A stretch of 16,812 nt of DNA. Origin: Burkholderiaceae bacterium. Lineage in GTDB: Bacteria; Pseudomonadota; Gammaproteobacteria; Burkholderiales; Burkholderiaceae_C. Below, one piece after another: positions 6,556-14,116 of this stretch. The first letter of the stretch is position 1. The number at the start of each line of letters is the position of its first letter. The notes under the pieces were generated by a model. That model did no database searches, was not told where the DNA came from, and was given only the letters and a program-made list of their open reading frames with translations. The position numbers were made by a program, and so were the translations under genes. Location: contig JAOTTZ010000006.1 of NCBI GenBank assembly GCA_029864165.1, positions 1 through 16,812 on the forward strand, in the 5' to 3' direction.

Positions 6556-7884
6556 TTACGGATTGCTGCGCGGCGCTTTGGCTAGGGACAAATCGGGCGT
6601 GTTAACGCCAACGAGTATGCCTTCGATACGTGCTGCAATTTTATCGGCAGCACCCCTGTGCTGAGCAGCAAAGGCCAGGCACTTGGCCACCTGCTCGGCC
6701 TGGGCTGGCGATGAGAGCATTGCGCATGCGGTAGCGACAGCTTGCTGCATCGTCTGCACGCGCTGCGCTGCGCCCGCGACGAGCGACAGCTCTGCCGCGG
6801 CTGAAAAATTGAACGTATTGGGCCCCATCAGCAGCGGGCAGCCACAGGCCGCAGCCTCGATCAGGTTTTGGCCACCGAGCGGGGCGAAGCTGCCGCCCAA
6901 CAGCGCCACCTGCGCCAGCGCGTAGTACAGCGGCATCTCGCCCATCGAGTCGCCGAGCCAAACCTGCGCCTGCCAGGCTTCTTGCGGTGGCTGCGCGCCC
7001 CAACGGCTGCGGCGGGCTAGGCTGATTCCGGCCGATTGCACCAAAGCAGCGACTTCGTCGAAGCGCTGTGGATGGCGCGGAACGATCAGCAACAGCGGGC
7101 GAGGCCCGGCTTGTTTCTTCCAAGCAGCGAGTAGCTCCGCTTCCTCGCCCTCGCGGGTGCTGGTGGCCAGCACGACCGGCCGGGCGACGGCATTGCGCCA
7201 CTGCCGGCCTTGCGCCAGCAAAGCGGCGTCGGGCGTGATGTCGAACTTCAAATTGCCGCACACCTCGACCCGCTGGGCGCCAGAGTCGCGCAGCCGACGC
7301 GCGTCGCCTTCGGTCTGCGCCAACACTAAGGCCAGGCTTTCAATGGCTGGTCGCAGCAATGCATCGAGCCGGCGACCGAGCTTGCGGCTGTGATCACTCA
7401 GGCGTGCATTGGCCAACACCATGGGGACTTTCGCGGTGCGCGCTGCGAGCAGCAGGTTGGGCCAAGTTTCAGTCTCTATCAGCACACCCACAGCAGGTCG
7501 AAACTGACGCAGGAAGCGCTGTACCGAGCCCGGCGCGTCGTAGGGCAACCAGACTTGCCGGTCGCCAGCTTGCAAGAGACTGCGGCCGGCGTGGCGTCCC
7601 GTTGCCGTGCTGTGCGTCAGCAGGAGCTTGGCATCTGGCAAACGAGAGCGCAACGCCCGCACCAGGGCCGCGGCGGCCAGCGTTTCGCCGAGCGAGACGG
7701 CATGCACCCAGACCCAATCTTTCGACGGTTCGCTGTTATAGATGCCCAACCGCTCGCCGAGCGTGTGCCGATAAAGCGGCTCGGCGTGACCGCGCCACCA
7801 TAAGCGCAACAGGTACACGGGCATCAACAACCGCAGCAGCGCCGAATACAGCGCAAGAGCCAGACACGTTGGCCAACGTCTCAT
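6556..7884 (-). CDS. waaA: 3-deoxy-D-manno-octulosonic acid (Kdo) transferase
   Basis: Encodes 442 aa; the E. coli enzyme is about 425. It transfers Kdo from CMP-Kdo to the lipid A precursor at the inner membrane, the first step of LPS core assembly. An N-terminal hydrophobic helix (about residues 6-28) anchors it. HAVSLGETLA carries the conserved catalytic glutamate (about Glu67). IETETWPNLL, the KFD segment in GNLKFD and the C-terminal LLGGSFAPLGGQNLIEAAACGCPLLMGP are typical family motifs of the GT-B fold. The ATG at 7882-7884 is chosen because it overlaps the waaC stop (ATGA) and begins the membrane helix; the frame is open upstream to 8007. One or two Kdo residues may be added; this cannot be told from sequence. 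Confidence 0.93.
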   Translation of the reverse strand: MRRWPTCLALALYSALLRLLMPVYLLRLWWRGHAEPLYRHTLGERLGIYNSEPSKDWVWVHAVSLGETLAAAALVRALRSRLPDAKLLLTHSTATGRHAGRSLLQAGDRQVWLPYDAPGSVQRFLRQFRPAVGVLIETETWPNLLLAARTAKVPMVLANARLSDHSRKLGRRLDALLRPAIESLALVLAQTEGDARRLRDSGAQRVEVCGNLKFDITPDAALLAQGRQWRNAVARPVVLATSTREGEEAELLAAWKKQAGPRPLLLIVPRHPQRFDEVAALVQSAGISLARRSRWGAQPPQEAWQAQVWLGDSMGEMPLYYALAQVALLGGSFAPLGGQNLIEAAACGCPLLMGPNTFNFSAAAELSLVAGAAQRVQTMQQAVATACAMLSSPAQAEQVAKCLAFAAQHRGAADKIAARIEGILVGVNTPDLSLAKAPRSNP

Positions 7885-8864
7885 GAAAAGCCCCGGCCTT
7901 TGACCGAGCACCACGCCGACCATACTTCTTGCAGCGCGGGCGACGGTTGGCCCAGCACAGAAACTTGATGCAAGTGGCCGTGCGCCTTCTGTGGGCCTGT
8001 GCGCCACGCGGTAGGAAAGTTGTAGAGCTGCACGTGCGGCAGGCCTAGCGCAACGGCGATATGGCTCAGGCCACTATCGACGCCAATCACGCCTTGGCTG
8101 GCTGCCATGCGGTCCACCACCGCGTCTATGCTCATTTCCGGCCATACCTCCGCCTGCGGCCCGAGCGCCGACGCAAGACGTTGTGCACGCTCGCGCTCGC
8201 CAGCATCGCCCTGGGGTAGGCCAATTCGCATGCCGTCGGCGGTCAAGCGCTGGCCGAGCGCGATCCAACGCTCTAGCGGCCACAGTTTGTCGTCGCGCGA
8301 ACTGCCGTGCACGAAGACCACGCTGGGTGAGTTGCGGGCAGGTGGCGTGGCTCTCAGGCCGTAGCGCGGTGGACCTTCGGGGTTGTAGCCCAGCGCGCGT
8401 CCTGCCAGAACACGCGAGCGGTCCATCGCGTGGGTACGCGGTGCTATGTGTATGGGGCGGTCGACCAAGCAACGCGCCGCGAATTCCCAACTTGAACCCT
8501 CGGTTCGGTTGGCGATACCGTAGCGGTGGCCGTTTGTCGACAATCTAACCACACGGCCGACCAGCGCTGACTTGGTAAGGCCTTGCAAGTCCAGCGTGGC
8601 GTCGTAGCGTTGCCGGGTCAACCGCGCTCGCAGCGCCTTGAATTCCCGACGTGTCGTTTGACTCCACCACGCTGCGGCCCATCGACGCAGCGGCAGCTCG
8701 ATAACGTCTCCGATGCCTTCGACGCGGCGCACCAGCGACGCATAGCTGGGCTCGACGACCCAGTCGATTCGAGCGTGCGCAATGGCTGTGCGTATGTCCT
8801 GCACCGCTGGCATCGAGTGCACCACATCACCCAGCGACGACAATTTGATGATCAGTACCTGCAT
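7881..8864 (-). CDS. waaC: LPS heptosyltransferase I
   Basis: Encodes 327 aa, a normal length for family GT9. It adds the first L-glycero-D-manno-heptose to Kdo2-lipid A on the cytoplasmic face of the inner membrane. The N-terminus VLIIKLSSLGDVVHSMPAV is the family signature, including the loop near the acceptor site. Later come LDLQGLTKSALV, VVFVHGSSRDDKLWP (nucleotide-sugar region) and GVDSGLSHIAVALGLPHVQLY, the C-terminal signature. The stop overlaps the waaA start by four bases, so the two are translationally coupled. It lies 31 bases downstream of the phosphomannomutase gene, fitting an operon of sugar-phosphate and core genes. Confidence 0.93.
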   Translation of the reverse strand: MQVLIIKLSSLGDVVHSMPAVQDIRTAIAHARIDWVVEPSYASLVRRVEGIGDVIELPLRRWAAAWWSQTTRREFKALRARLTRQRYDATLDLQGLTKSALVGRVVRLSTNGHRYGIANRTEGSSWEFAARCLVDRPIHIAPRTHAMDRSRVLAGRALGYNPEGPPRYGLRATPPARNSPSVVFVHGSSRDDKLWPLERWIALGQRLTADGMRIGLPQGDAGERERAQRLASALGPQAEVWPEMSIDAVVDRMAASQGVIGVDSGLSHIAVALGLPHVQLYNFPTAWRTGPQKAHGHLHQVSVLGQPSPALQEVWSAWCSVKGRGFS

Positions 8865-8895
8865 GCTCGCGCGGTACCGGCACGCAAATCAAGAC

Positions 8896-10299
8896 TCAAT
8901 GCGCCGCCGTTGCGACTTTCGCGTCAGGTTTGACCGAGCGCAGCACGGCCATGAACTGTGCTTCTATACGTTGCAGCGCCTCGGCCGTGTGGCCCTCGAA
9001 TCGCAGCACCAGCACGGGGGTGGTGTTGGAGGCACGGATAAGACCGAAACCGTCGGCGTATTCGGCGCGCAGACCATCGATGGTGATGATTTCGTTTGCG
9101 CCCTGGAATAGCGTTTCACCGCCCAGCCTGCTGCGCAGCTTTTCTATCACCGCGTGGTGCTCTCCTTCGGCGCATGGTACGTTGAGTTCCGGGGTGTTGA
9201 AGCTCGTCGGCAAAGCGTTTAGCACCGCGCTCGGATTGCCGGAGCGCGAGAGGATTTCGAGCAGCCTTGCCGCTGTGTAGGTAGCATCGTCGAACCCATA
9301 CCAGCGCTCGCTGAAAAAAATGTGCCCGCTCATCTCGCCGGCCAAAGGCGCGCCGGTTTCCTTGAGTTTGGCTTTGACCAGCGAGTGCCCCGTCTTCCAC
9401 ATCAGGGGCGTTCCGCCCGCGGCCACAACCGCCGGCGCCAAGCGCTGCGTGCACTTTACGTCGTAGATGATGGTGCCGCCACGCACGCGAGTGAGCACGT
9501 CGGTCGCGAACAGCATCAACTGACGGTCGGGATAAATGATTTGGCCGTCTTTGGTGACCACGCCCAGGCGATCGCCGTCGCCATCAAAGGCCAGCCCGAT
9601 TTCGGCGTCGGTGCTTTTGACTTTGGCCATCAACTCGGCCAGGTTTTCGGGTTTGGACGGATCGGGGTGGTGATTGGGAAAGTTACCATCGACTTCGGAG
9701 TACATCTCGGCGACATCGCAACCGAGTGCGCGCAAAACGCCAGGTGCCGAAGCGCCGGGGATACCGTTACCGCAATCGACGACGATGTTCATGCGGCGCG
9801 CCAGTTTGCAGTCACCGACGATGCGCTGTTGGTATTCGGCCAGGACATCGAGCTGGCACGAACTGCCCGCGCCGGTTGCGTAGTCTTCGGCCTCTATGCG
9901 TTGACGCAGACCCTGTATCTCATCGCCATAAATGGCGCGGCTGGCCAGTACCATCTTGAAGCCGTTGTAATCCTTGGGGTTATGGCTGCCTGTTACTTGG
10001 ATGCCGCTGCGGCAACCTTGTGCCTTGCGCGTCGCCGCCACGTAATACAGCATGGGCGTGGTGACAGCCCCCAGGTCGATCACATCGATGCCGGTGGTCA
10101 GCAAGCCACGCGACAAGGCGGCCGCCAGAGAAGGGCCCGACAAACGCCCGTCGCGCCCTACGGCGACAGCCTTCTCACCCAGACGCAGTGCCTCGGTTCC
10201 GAAAGCGCGGCCGAGGTGCTCAGCCAAGGCTTCGTCGAGCGTCTGGCCGACAATACCGCGGATATCGTAGGCCTTGAAGATCGATGCAGTGACTTTCAC
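8896..10299 (-). CDS. Phosphomannomutase/phosphoglucomutase (AlgC-like)
   Basis: Encodes 467 aa, the usual size of the alpha-D-phosphohexomutase family. It interconverts hexose 6- and 1-phosphates and so feeds GDP-mannose, UDP-glucose, LPS and exopolysaccharide synthesis. Visible motifs: FKAYDIRG at the N-terminus; the phosphoserine loop TGSHNP (Ser105); the metal loop DGDGD (Asp239, 241, 243); the sugar-binding loop GEMSGH (321-326); and the phosphate-binding RASNTTP (422-428). The start is a GTG at 10297-10299 with AAGGAG eight bases upstream; the longer open frame to 10428 lacks similarity. It is first in a run with waaC and waaA. Dual mannose/glucose specificity is inferred from AlgC-like relatives. 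Confidence 0.92.
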   Translation of the reverse strand: MKVTASIFKAYDIRGIVGQTLDEALAEHLGRAFGTEALRLGEKAVAVGRDGRLSGPSLAAALSRGLLTTGIDVIDLGAVTTPMLYYVAATRKAQGCRSGIQVTGSHNPKDYNGFKMVLASRAIYGDEIQGLRQRIEAEDYATGAGSSCQLDVLAEYQQRIVGDCKLARRMNIVVDCGNGIPGASAPGVLRALGCDVAEMYSEVDGNFPNHHPDPSKPENLAELMAKVKSTDAEIGLAFDGDGDRLGVVTKDGQIIYPDRQLMLFATDVLTRVRGGTIIYDVKCTQRLAPAVVAAGGTPLMWKTGHSLVKAKLKETGAPLAGEMSGHIFFSERWYGFDDATYTAARLLEILSRSGNPSAVLNALPTSFNTPELNVPCAEGEHHAVIEKLRSRLGGETLFQGANEIITIDGLRAEYADGFGLIRASNTTPVLVLRFEGHTAEALQRIEAQFMAVLRSVKPDAKVATAAH

Positions 10300-10317
10300 G
10301 GGATATTCTCCTTCTGG

Positions 10318-10347
10318 TTGATAGGCGATTGTAGGGAGGACGATAAT
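10318..10347 (+). promoter_or_regulatory. Sigma-70-like promoter for the methyltransferase gene
   Basis: TTGATA (10318-10323) and GATAAT (10342-10347) each match the consensus at 5 of 6 positions, with an 18-base spacer. Transcription would start near 10354, 20 bases before the ATG and just ahead of the GGAG at 10361-10364. Confidence 0.55.
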
Positions 10348-10351
10348 CGCC
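10324..10351. promoter_or_regulatory. Dyad across the divergent promoters
   Basis: GGCGATT (10324-10330) and AATCGCC (10345-10351) are perfect inverted arms 14 bases apart. They span the spacer and -10 of the plus-strand promoter. On the minus strand TACAAT (10328-10333, 5 of 6 to a -10) overlaps the left arm, about 30 bases before the mutase GTG. A protein bound here could affect both genes. Confidence 0.4.
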
Positions 10352-10373
10352 GAACAAGCTGGAGACGACGACC

Positions 10374-10877
10374 ATGACCCACACCACACTCGGCGCAGCC
10401 TGCACCGCGCAAGCGACCATAAATACACCCCTTGGAGTCGTGCTTGTGGCTCGTACCGTCACCGGTATCGCCGGGTTGTGGTTCGAAGGTCAGAAGGATC
10501 ACCCTGGCACGCTAACTGCGCCCGAACAAGCCGACGATCCGCTGCTACGCTGCGCTGCGGCGCAGTTGGCTGAATATTTCGCAGGCCAGCGAACGCAATT
10601 CGATTTGCCGTTGGATTTGCACGGCACCGAGTTCCAACGCAGTGTGTGGACGGCACTGCTGGGAATCGGCCGTGGTCAGACCGCGAGCTACGGCGAAATT
10701 GCTCGCCAGCTCGAGCACCCCAAGGCGGTGCGCGCGGTGGGCGCTGCTGTCGGCCGCAACCCGGTTTCTTTGATCGTGCCCTGCCATCGTGTACTGGGCA
10801 GCGGCGGTGCGCTTACGGGCTACGCCGGCGGGTTGGATCGCAAGCGGGCGCTCCTTCGGCTCGAAGGCGCGGCTTGA
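10374..10877 (+). CDS. ogt: Methylated-DNA-[protein]-cysteine S-methyltransferase
   Basis: Encodes 167 aa, typical of single-domain Ogt proteins. It moves the alkyl group from O6-methylguanine (and O4-methylthymine) to its own cysteine, a one-use repair reaction. The acceptor is Cys137 in the invariant IVPCHRV motif. The DNA-binding helix-turn-helix is seen around ASYGEIARQLEHPKAVRAVGAA, with the likely base-flipping arginine near Arg120. The C-terminal GYAGGLDRKRALLRLEG is also family-typical. The start ATG 10374 follows GGAG at 10361-10364. It lacks the AraC-like and metal-binding domains of Ada. Its stop overlaps the start of the transporter gene. Ogt is preferred over Ada because of the length. 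Confidence 0.93.
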   Translation: MTHTTLGAACTAQATINTPLGVVLVARTVTGIAGLWFEGQKDHPGTLTAPEQADDPLLRCAAAQLAEYFAGQRTQFDLPLDLHGTEFQRSVWTALLGIGRGQTASYGEIARQLEHPKAVRAVGAAVGRNPVSLIVPCHRVLGSGGALTGYAGGLDRKRALLRLEGAA

Positions 10878-11761
10878 AGTCTGGTGATTTAACTGAACTG
10901 TTTTTGCTGGCCGCAATTTGGGGCGGTTCGTTCTTGTTTCTTCGCGTCGGGGTGGGTGAGTTCGGTGCCGTCTCACTGGCGGGTATGCGCGTGATCGGCG
11001 CTGCCTTGTTGTTGCTGCTGGTACTTGCGCTACGCGGACATATCGGTGAACTGCGCCGCCACTGGCGGCCGGTTTTGTTGCTGGGATTGACCAACACGGC
11101 CTTGCCGTTCTTGTGTTTCAGCTACGCTGCGTTGTCGATCACCGCTGGGCTGGCCTCTATCTTCAACGCTACCACGCCACTGTTCGGCGCCCTGGTGGCC
11201 TGGGCTTGGCTGAAGCACAGGCTGACGCGCTTGCAGGTGTTGGGCCTGGTGGTCGGCTTTGCGGGAGTGTTGTGGCTGGCAACGAGCAACGTCAACAACG
11301 ATGCCAGCTTCAAGCCCGGCGGCTCGGGTTGGGCCGTCGTGGCTTGTTTGGGGGCTACGGCCATGTACGGCGCGTCGGCGAGCTACACCACGCGCTGGCT
11401 CGCCGGGGTCTCTTCGCTGACCGTATCTGCCGGCATTCTCGTATCGGCAGCAGCGCTCTTGCTGATTCCTACACTTCTGTGGTGGCCAGTGCACGCACCC
11501 TCGCTCAGCGCTTGGCTGGCCGTCGCGATGCTGGCGTTTGTCTGCACGGGAGTGGCTTACCTCATGTACTTTCGCCTGCTCGCCCGAGTGGGTCCAGCAA
11601 ACGCGATGGCGGTGACCTTTCTCATTCCCATGTTCGCCATGCTTTGGGGCAGCGTGTTCCTCGACGAGGTCGTAACGGTGCCGATGCTCCTTGGCGGCGC
11701 GATCATACTCTCGGGCACCGGCTTGACGATGGGCTTGCTCAAACTGCCTGTGCGAGGCTGA
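10874..11761 (+). CDS. EamA/DMT-superfamily transporter
   Basis: Encodes 295 aa with about ten hydrophobic segments in two EamA repeats. The first repeat starts LFLLAAIWGGSFLFLRVGVGEFG, the classic opening of the family; the second begins after the central loop near GWAVVACLGATAMYGASASY. Family members export or import small metabolites such as amino acids; the substrate here is unknown. The frame is open upstream to 10646 inside ogt, but that part is only an out-of-frame reading of ogt. The chosen start is TTG 10874-10876, overlapping the ogt stop (TTGA) and placed just before the first helix. Translation is probably coupled to ogt. Confidence 0.88.
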   Translation: MKSGDLTELFLLAAIWGGSFLFLRVGVGEFGAVSLAGMRVIGAALLLLLVLALRGHIGELRRHWRPVLLLGLTNTALPFLCFSYAALSITAGLASIFNATTPLFGALVAWAWLKHRLTRLQVLGLVVGFAGVLWLATSNVNNDASFKPGGSGWAVVACLGATAMYGASASYTTRWLAGVSSLTVSAGILVSAAALLLIPTLLWWPVHAPSLSAWLAVAMLAFVCTGVAYLMYFRLLARVGPANAMAVTFLIPMFAMLWGSVFLDEVVTVPMLLGGAIILSGTGLTMGLLKLPVRG

Positions 11762-11821
11762 GCAGAAGATGCTCGCCGACGGTTCGGCGGTGGATCGCGC
11801 CTCTCGCGCACCGGGCCGAGG

Positions 11822-11840
11822 TGATTCACCGGGTGATTCA
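11822..11840. repeat. Small repeat/palindrome in the gap before the hydrolase gene
   Basis: TGATTCA occurs at 11822-11828 and 11834-11840, twelve bases apart. TCACCGGGTGA (11826-11836) is palindromic between them. It lies about 105 bases before the hydrolase ATG and could be an operator. A TTGACG at 11883-11888 might be a -35, but no good -10 follows. Confidence 0.25.
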
Positions 11841-11945
11841 ACAGAAGCGGCGAGCTTGCGTCCTCAAATCGCCATCGGTGGGTTGACGTATAACTCTGTT
11901 GTTTCAACATGCCCCGCCGACACTGGGTGACACAAGGAGAGTTTC

Positions 11946-12815
11946 ATGCTTGACAATGAATTTGACAGTCTGGTTCCCGCGCGGGAATACAGCCGCCGCG
12001 GATTCACCGCTGCTGTGGGCAGTGGCTTTGCGCTTGCGGTGCTGCCGGTGGGCTCGCAGACCATCAATACCAATACCGATGGCCTTACTACAGGTGAAGT
12101 AAGCATTCCAGTGGGCGACTTCACGCTGCCGGCGTACCGGGCGATGCCGGCTGGTAAGACCGGCTTGCCGGTGGTGTTGGTCGTCCCGGAGATCTTCGGC
12201 GTTCACGAGCATATTGCCGACGTGGCACGACGGTTTGCCAAGCTGGGCTACCTGGCCATTGCACCCGAGCTGTTTGTACGCCAGGGTGACGCGAAGTCCT
12301 ACGGTGAAATCAGCAAGCTGATTTCAGAAGTAATTGCCAAAGTACCCGATGCACAGGTGATGGGCGACCTCGATGCAAGCGTCAAGTGGGCACGGTCTCA
12401 CGGTGGTGACTCGTCCAGGCTGGCCATCACAGGCTTCTGCTGGGGAGGCCGCATCACCTGGCTCTATGCTGCGCACAACCCAGCGCTGAAGGCCGGCGTG
12501 GCCTGGTACGGTCGGCTGGTGGGGCAAGCCACGGCACTTACGCCCAAGCACCCCGTCGACGTTGCCCACAATCTCAACGCGCCGGTGCTAGGGCTTTACG
12601 GCGGGCAGGATGCCGGAATTCCACTGGACGCAGTCAAGAAAATGGAGGCTGCCTTGAGCATCGGCAGTCGTGCCGCTCGGCGCTCGGAGATCGTTGTTTA
12701 CCCCGATGCACCACATGCTTTTCATGCCGATTACCGCCCCAGCTACCGCAAGGGCCCAGCCGGCGATGGCTGGAAACGTTGTGTCGCCTGGCTCAAAGCC
12801 AACGGCGTAGGTTGA
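11946..12815 (+). CDS. Dienelactone hydrolase family protein with Tat-like leader
   Basis: Encodes 289 aa with an alpha/beta-hydrolase fold. The DLH triad is visible: Cys165 in GFCWGG, Asp222 in GGQDAG and His257 in APHAFHADY. Glu82 in PEIFGVHEH matches the glutamate that controls the DLH nucleophile. True DLH hydrolyses dienelactone to maleylacetate in chlorocatechol breakdown; this longer family often has other or unknown substrates, and no catechol genes are nearby. The N-terminus has SRRGF (residues 16-20) followed by a hydrophobic stretch, resembling a twin-arginine signal, so export to the periplasm is likely. The start ATG 11946 follows AAGGAGAG. It lies 184 bases after the transporter gene and probably has its own promoter. 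Confidence 0.9.
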   Translation: MLDNEFDSLVPAREYSRRGFTAAVGSGFALAVLPVGSQTINTNTDGLTTGEVSIPVGDFTLPAYRAMPAGKTGLPVVLVVPEIFGVHEHIADVARRFAKLGYLAIAPELFVRQGDAKSYGEISKLISEVIAKVPDAQVMGDLDASVKWARSHGGDSSRLAITGFCWGGRITWLYAAHNPALKAGVAWYGRLVGQATALTPKHPVDVAHNLNAPVLGLYGGQDAGIPLDAVKKMEAALSIGSRAARRSEIVVYPDAPHAFHADYRPSYRKGPAGDGWKRCVAWLKANGVG

Positions 12816-12820
12816 CTTGC

Positions 12821-12842
12821 GAGTCCGCTAGCTTTCGGACTT
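12821..12842. promoter_or_regulatory. Hairpin directly before the ZIP transporter start
   Basis: AGTCCG (12822-12827) and CGGACT (12836-12841) pair, extendable by one G-T pair, with an 8-base loop. It ends five bases before the TTG start and takes up the place where a ribosome site should be. It may hinder translation start or act as a weak terminator for the upstream gene. Confidence 0.35.
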
Positions 12843-12846
12843 TGCC

Positions 12847-13626
12847 TTGTTGACCTTGCTCTACATCGCGCTGGCGACGCTGTTGGGAGGTTTGCTGTCG
12901 GTGCTGATCGCGGCGAGCCTGACTGTTACCGCGCTCACCCACATGGTGCGCCACATGGTAAGCCTTGCAGCCGGCGTGCTGCTGGCCACGGCCTTACTGC
13001 ACGTGTTGCCCGAAGCCTTTGAGAGCCCAGCCAGTCCGCACAGCCTGTTTGCCACGCTGCTGGCCGGGCTGATGTTTTTTTTCCTGTTGGAAAAGGCCGA
13101 GTTGTACCGCCACGCCCACCATCACGAAGGCGACGGGCACTCGCATCATCTGCATTTCGACAAACAGCAGGCCGGTCGTGGGGGGTGGAGCGTGTTGCTG
13201 GGCGATAGCATCCACAACTTTTGCGACGGCATCATCATCGCGGCTGCCTTTCTCACCGATGTCCGCTTGGGCGTGCTGACCGCGCTGGCCATCATTGCGC
13301 ACGAGATTCCGCAAGAGCTGGGCGACTTCATCGTGTTGCTCAACGCCGGGTTTTCACGGCGCAAGGCATTGCTCTACAACGCAGCTTCGGGCTTGTCGGC
13401 GGTGGCCGGCGGTGTCTTGGGCTACTTCGTGGTCGGCCCGTGGAAAGCGTTGTTTCCATACTTGCTCGTTGTCGCTGCGAGCAGCTTCGTCTACGTCGCC
13501 ATCGCAGACCTGATCCCGCAATTGCAGCACCGACTCTCGCCGCGAGACACAGCTATTCAGTTGGCTTGGCTGGCCGCTGGTATGGCGGTGGTCGTGTCCG
13601 TGGTGCGAGTCATTCACGTGGGTTAG
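12847..13626 (+). CDS. ZIP-family divalent metal transporter
   Basis: Encodes 259 aa with about eight membrane segments. Family hallmarks are HNFCDG (about residues 123-128, helix 4) and AHEIPQELGDF (from about 151, helix 5), which line the metal path. A histidine-rich cytoplasmic loop (HAHHHEGDGHSHHLH, about 89-103) lies between helices 3 and 4, as in zinc-handling members. Uptake of Zn or a similar cation across the inner membrane is the likely role; the exact metal is not readable. The start is TTG (12847, or the next TTG at 12850). There is no good ribosome site and a hairpin lies just upstream. It begins 31 bases after the hydrolase gene, so the two may be co-transcribed. Confidence 0.9.
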   Translation: MLTLLYIALATLLGGLLSVLIAASLTVTALTHMVRHMVSLAAGVLLATALLHVLPEAFESPASPHSLFATLLAGLMFFFLLEKAELYRHAHHHEGDGHSHHLHFDKQQAGRGGWSVLLGDSIHNFCDGIIIAAAFLTDVRLGVLTALAIIAHEIPQELGDFIVLLNAGFSRRKALLYNAASGLSAVAGGVLGYFVVGPWKALFPYLLVVAASSFVYVAIADLIPQLQHRLSPRDTAIQLAWLAAGMAVVVSVVRVIHVG

Positions 13627-13636
13627 CGAACACGCT

Positions 13637-14071
13637 TCAGCGAACTACCAGCACGGGAACCTTCGTGTGCGTCAGCACTCGTTGCGTTTCGCTGCCGAGC
13701 AGCAGCGACGAGACACCACGGCGGCCGTGCGAAGCCATCACGATCAGATCGCACTCTTTGCTCTGGGCGTGTTCGATGATTGCTTCCCAGGCATGCATGG
13801 CTTCGACCGTATGCACCTCACAGCTCAGGCCAGCCGCGCTGCAAGCTTCTCGAACCATATTGACGCGGGTAACCGCTATTCTCTCTTGCGCATCGAAGAA
13901 CTCCTGCGGTGGCACCAACTGCATCTCCGACATGGCGCTGTAAGGGTAGGGTTCCTTGACGCTGATCGTGTGGAGTTTCGCACCCACTGCGCGCGCTAAG
14001 TCGATGGCGGTAGAAACAGCGGTCTTTGTGATGTCTGAACCGTCCGTGGGGACAAGAATGCATTGGAACAT
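13637..14071 (-). CDS. Universal stress protein (UspA family)
   Basis: Encodes 144 aa, one Usp domain. It starts FQCILVPTDGSDIT, with the conserved Asp10 near the nucleotide. The C-terminal part MASHGRRGVSSLLLGSETQRVL matches the ATP-binding G-X2-G-X9-G-S motif except that the first G is Ala, which is common in the ASHGRRG subgroup. VPVLVVR closes the fold. Usp proteins are cytoplasmic and help survival under stress; the specific role is unknown. An AGGA lies seven bases before the ATG. The gene is convergent with the ZIP transporter, only ten bases apart, and lies 45 bases downstream of the Rieske oxygenase. Confidence 0.93.
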   Translation of the reverse strand: MFQCILVPTDGSDITKTAVSTAIDLARAVGAKLHTISVKEPYPYSAMSEMQLVPPQEFFDAQERIAVTRVNMVREACSAAGLSCEVHTVEAMHAWEAIIEHAQSKECDLIVMASHGRRGVSSLLLGSETQRVLTHTKVPVLVVR

Positions 14072-14116
14072 GGTAAGTCCTTTCCGTATCGCTGGGCGAG
14101 CGCAGACAAAGAGCGT

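Noticed and set aside
9322..10377. Long plus-strand open frame opposite the mutase gene
   Set aside because: It is antisense to a gene with all family motifs, has no recognisable domain, and is explained by GC-rich codon bias.
11113..11886. Plus-strand open frame overlapping the EamA transporter
   Set aside because: It lacks membrane segments and similarity, while the overlapping frame encodes a clear transporter.
13221..13943. Plus-strand open frame spanning the ZIP and stress-protein genes
   Set aside because: Composed of out-of-frame ZIP and antisense Usp sequence; both real genes have strong motifs.
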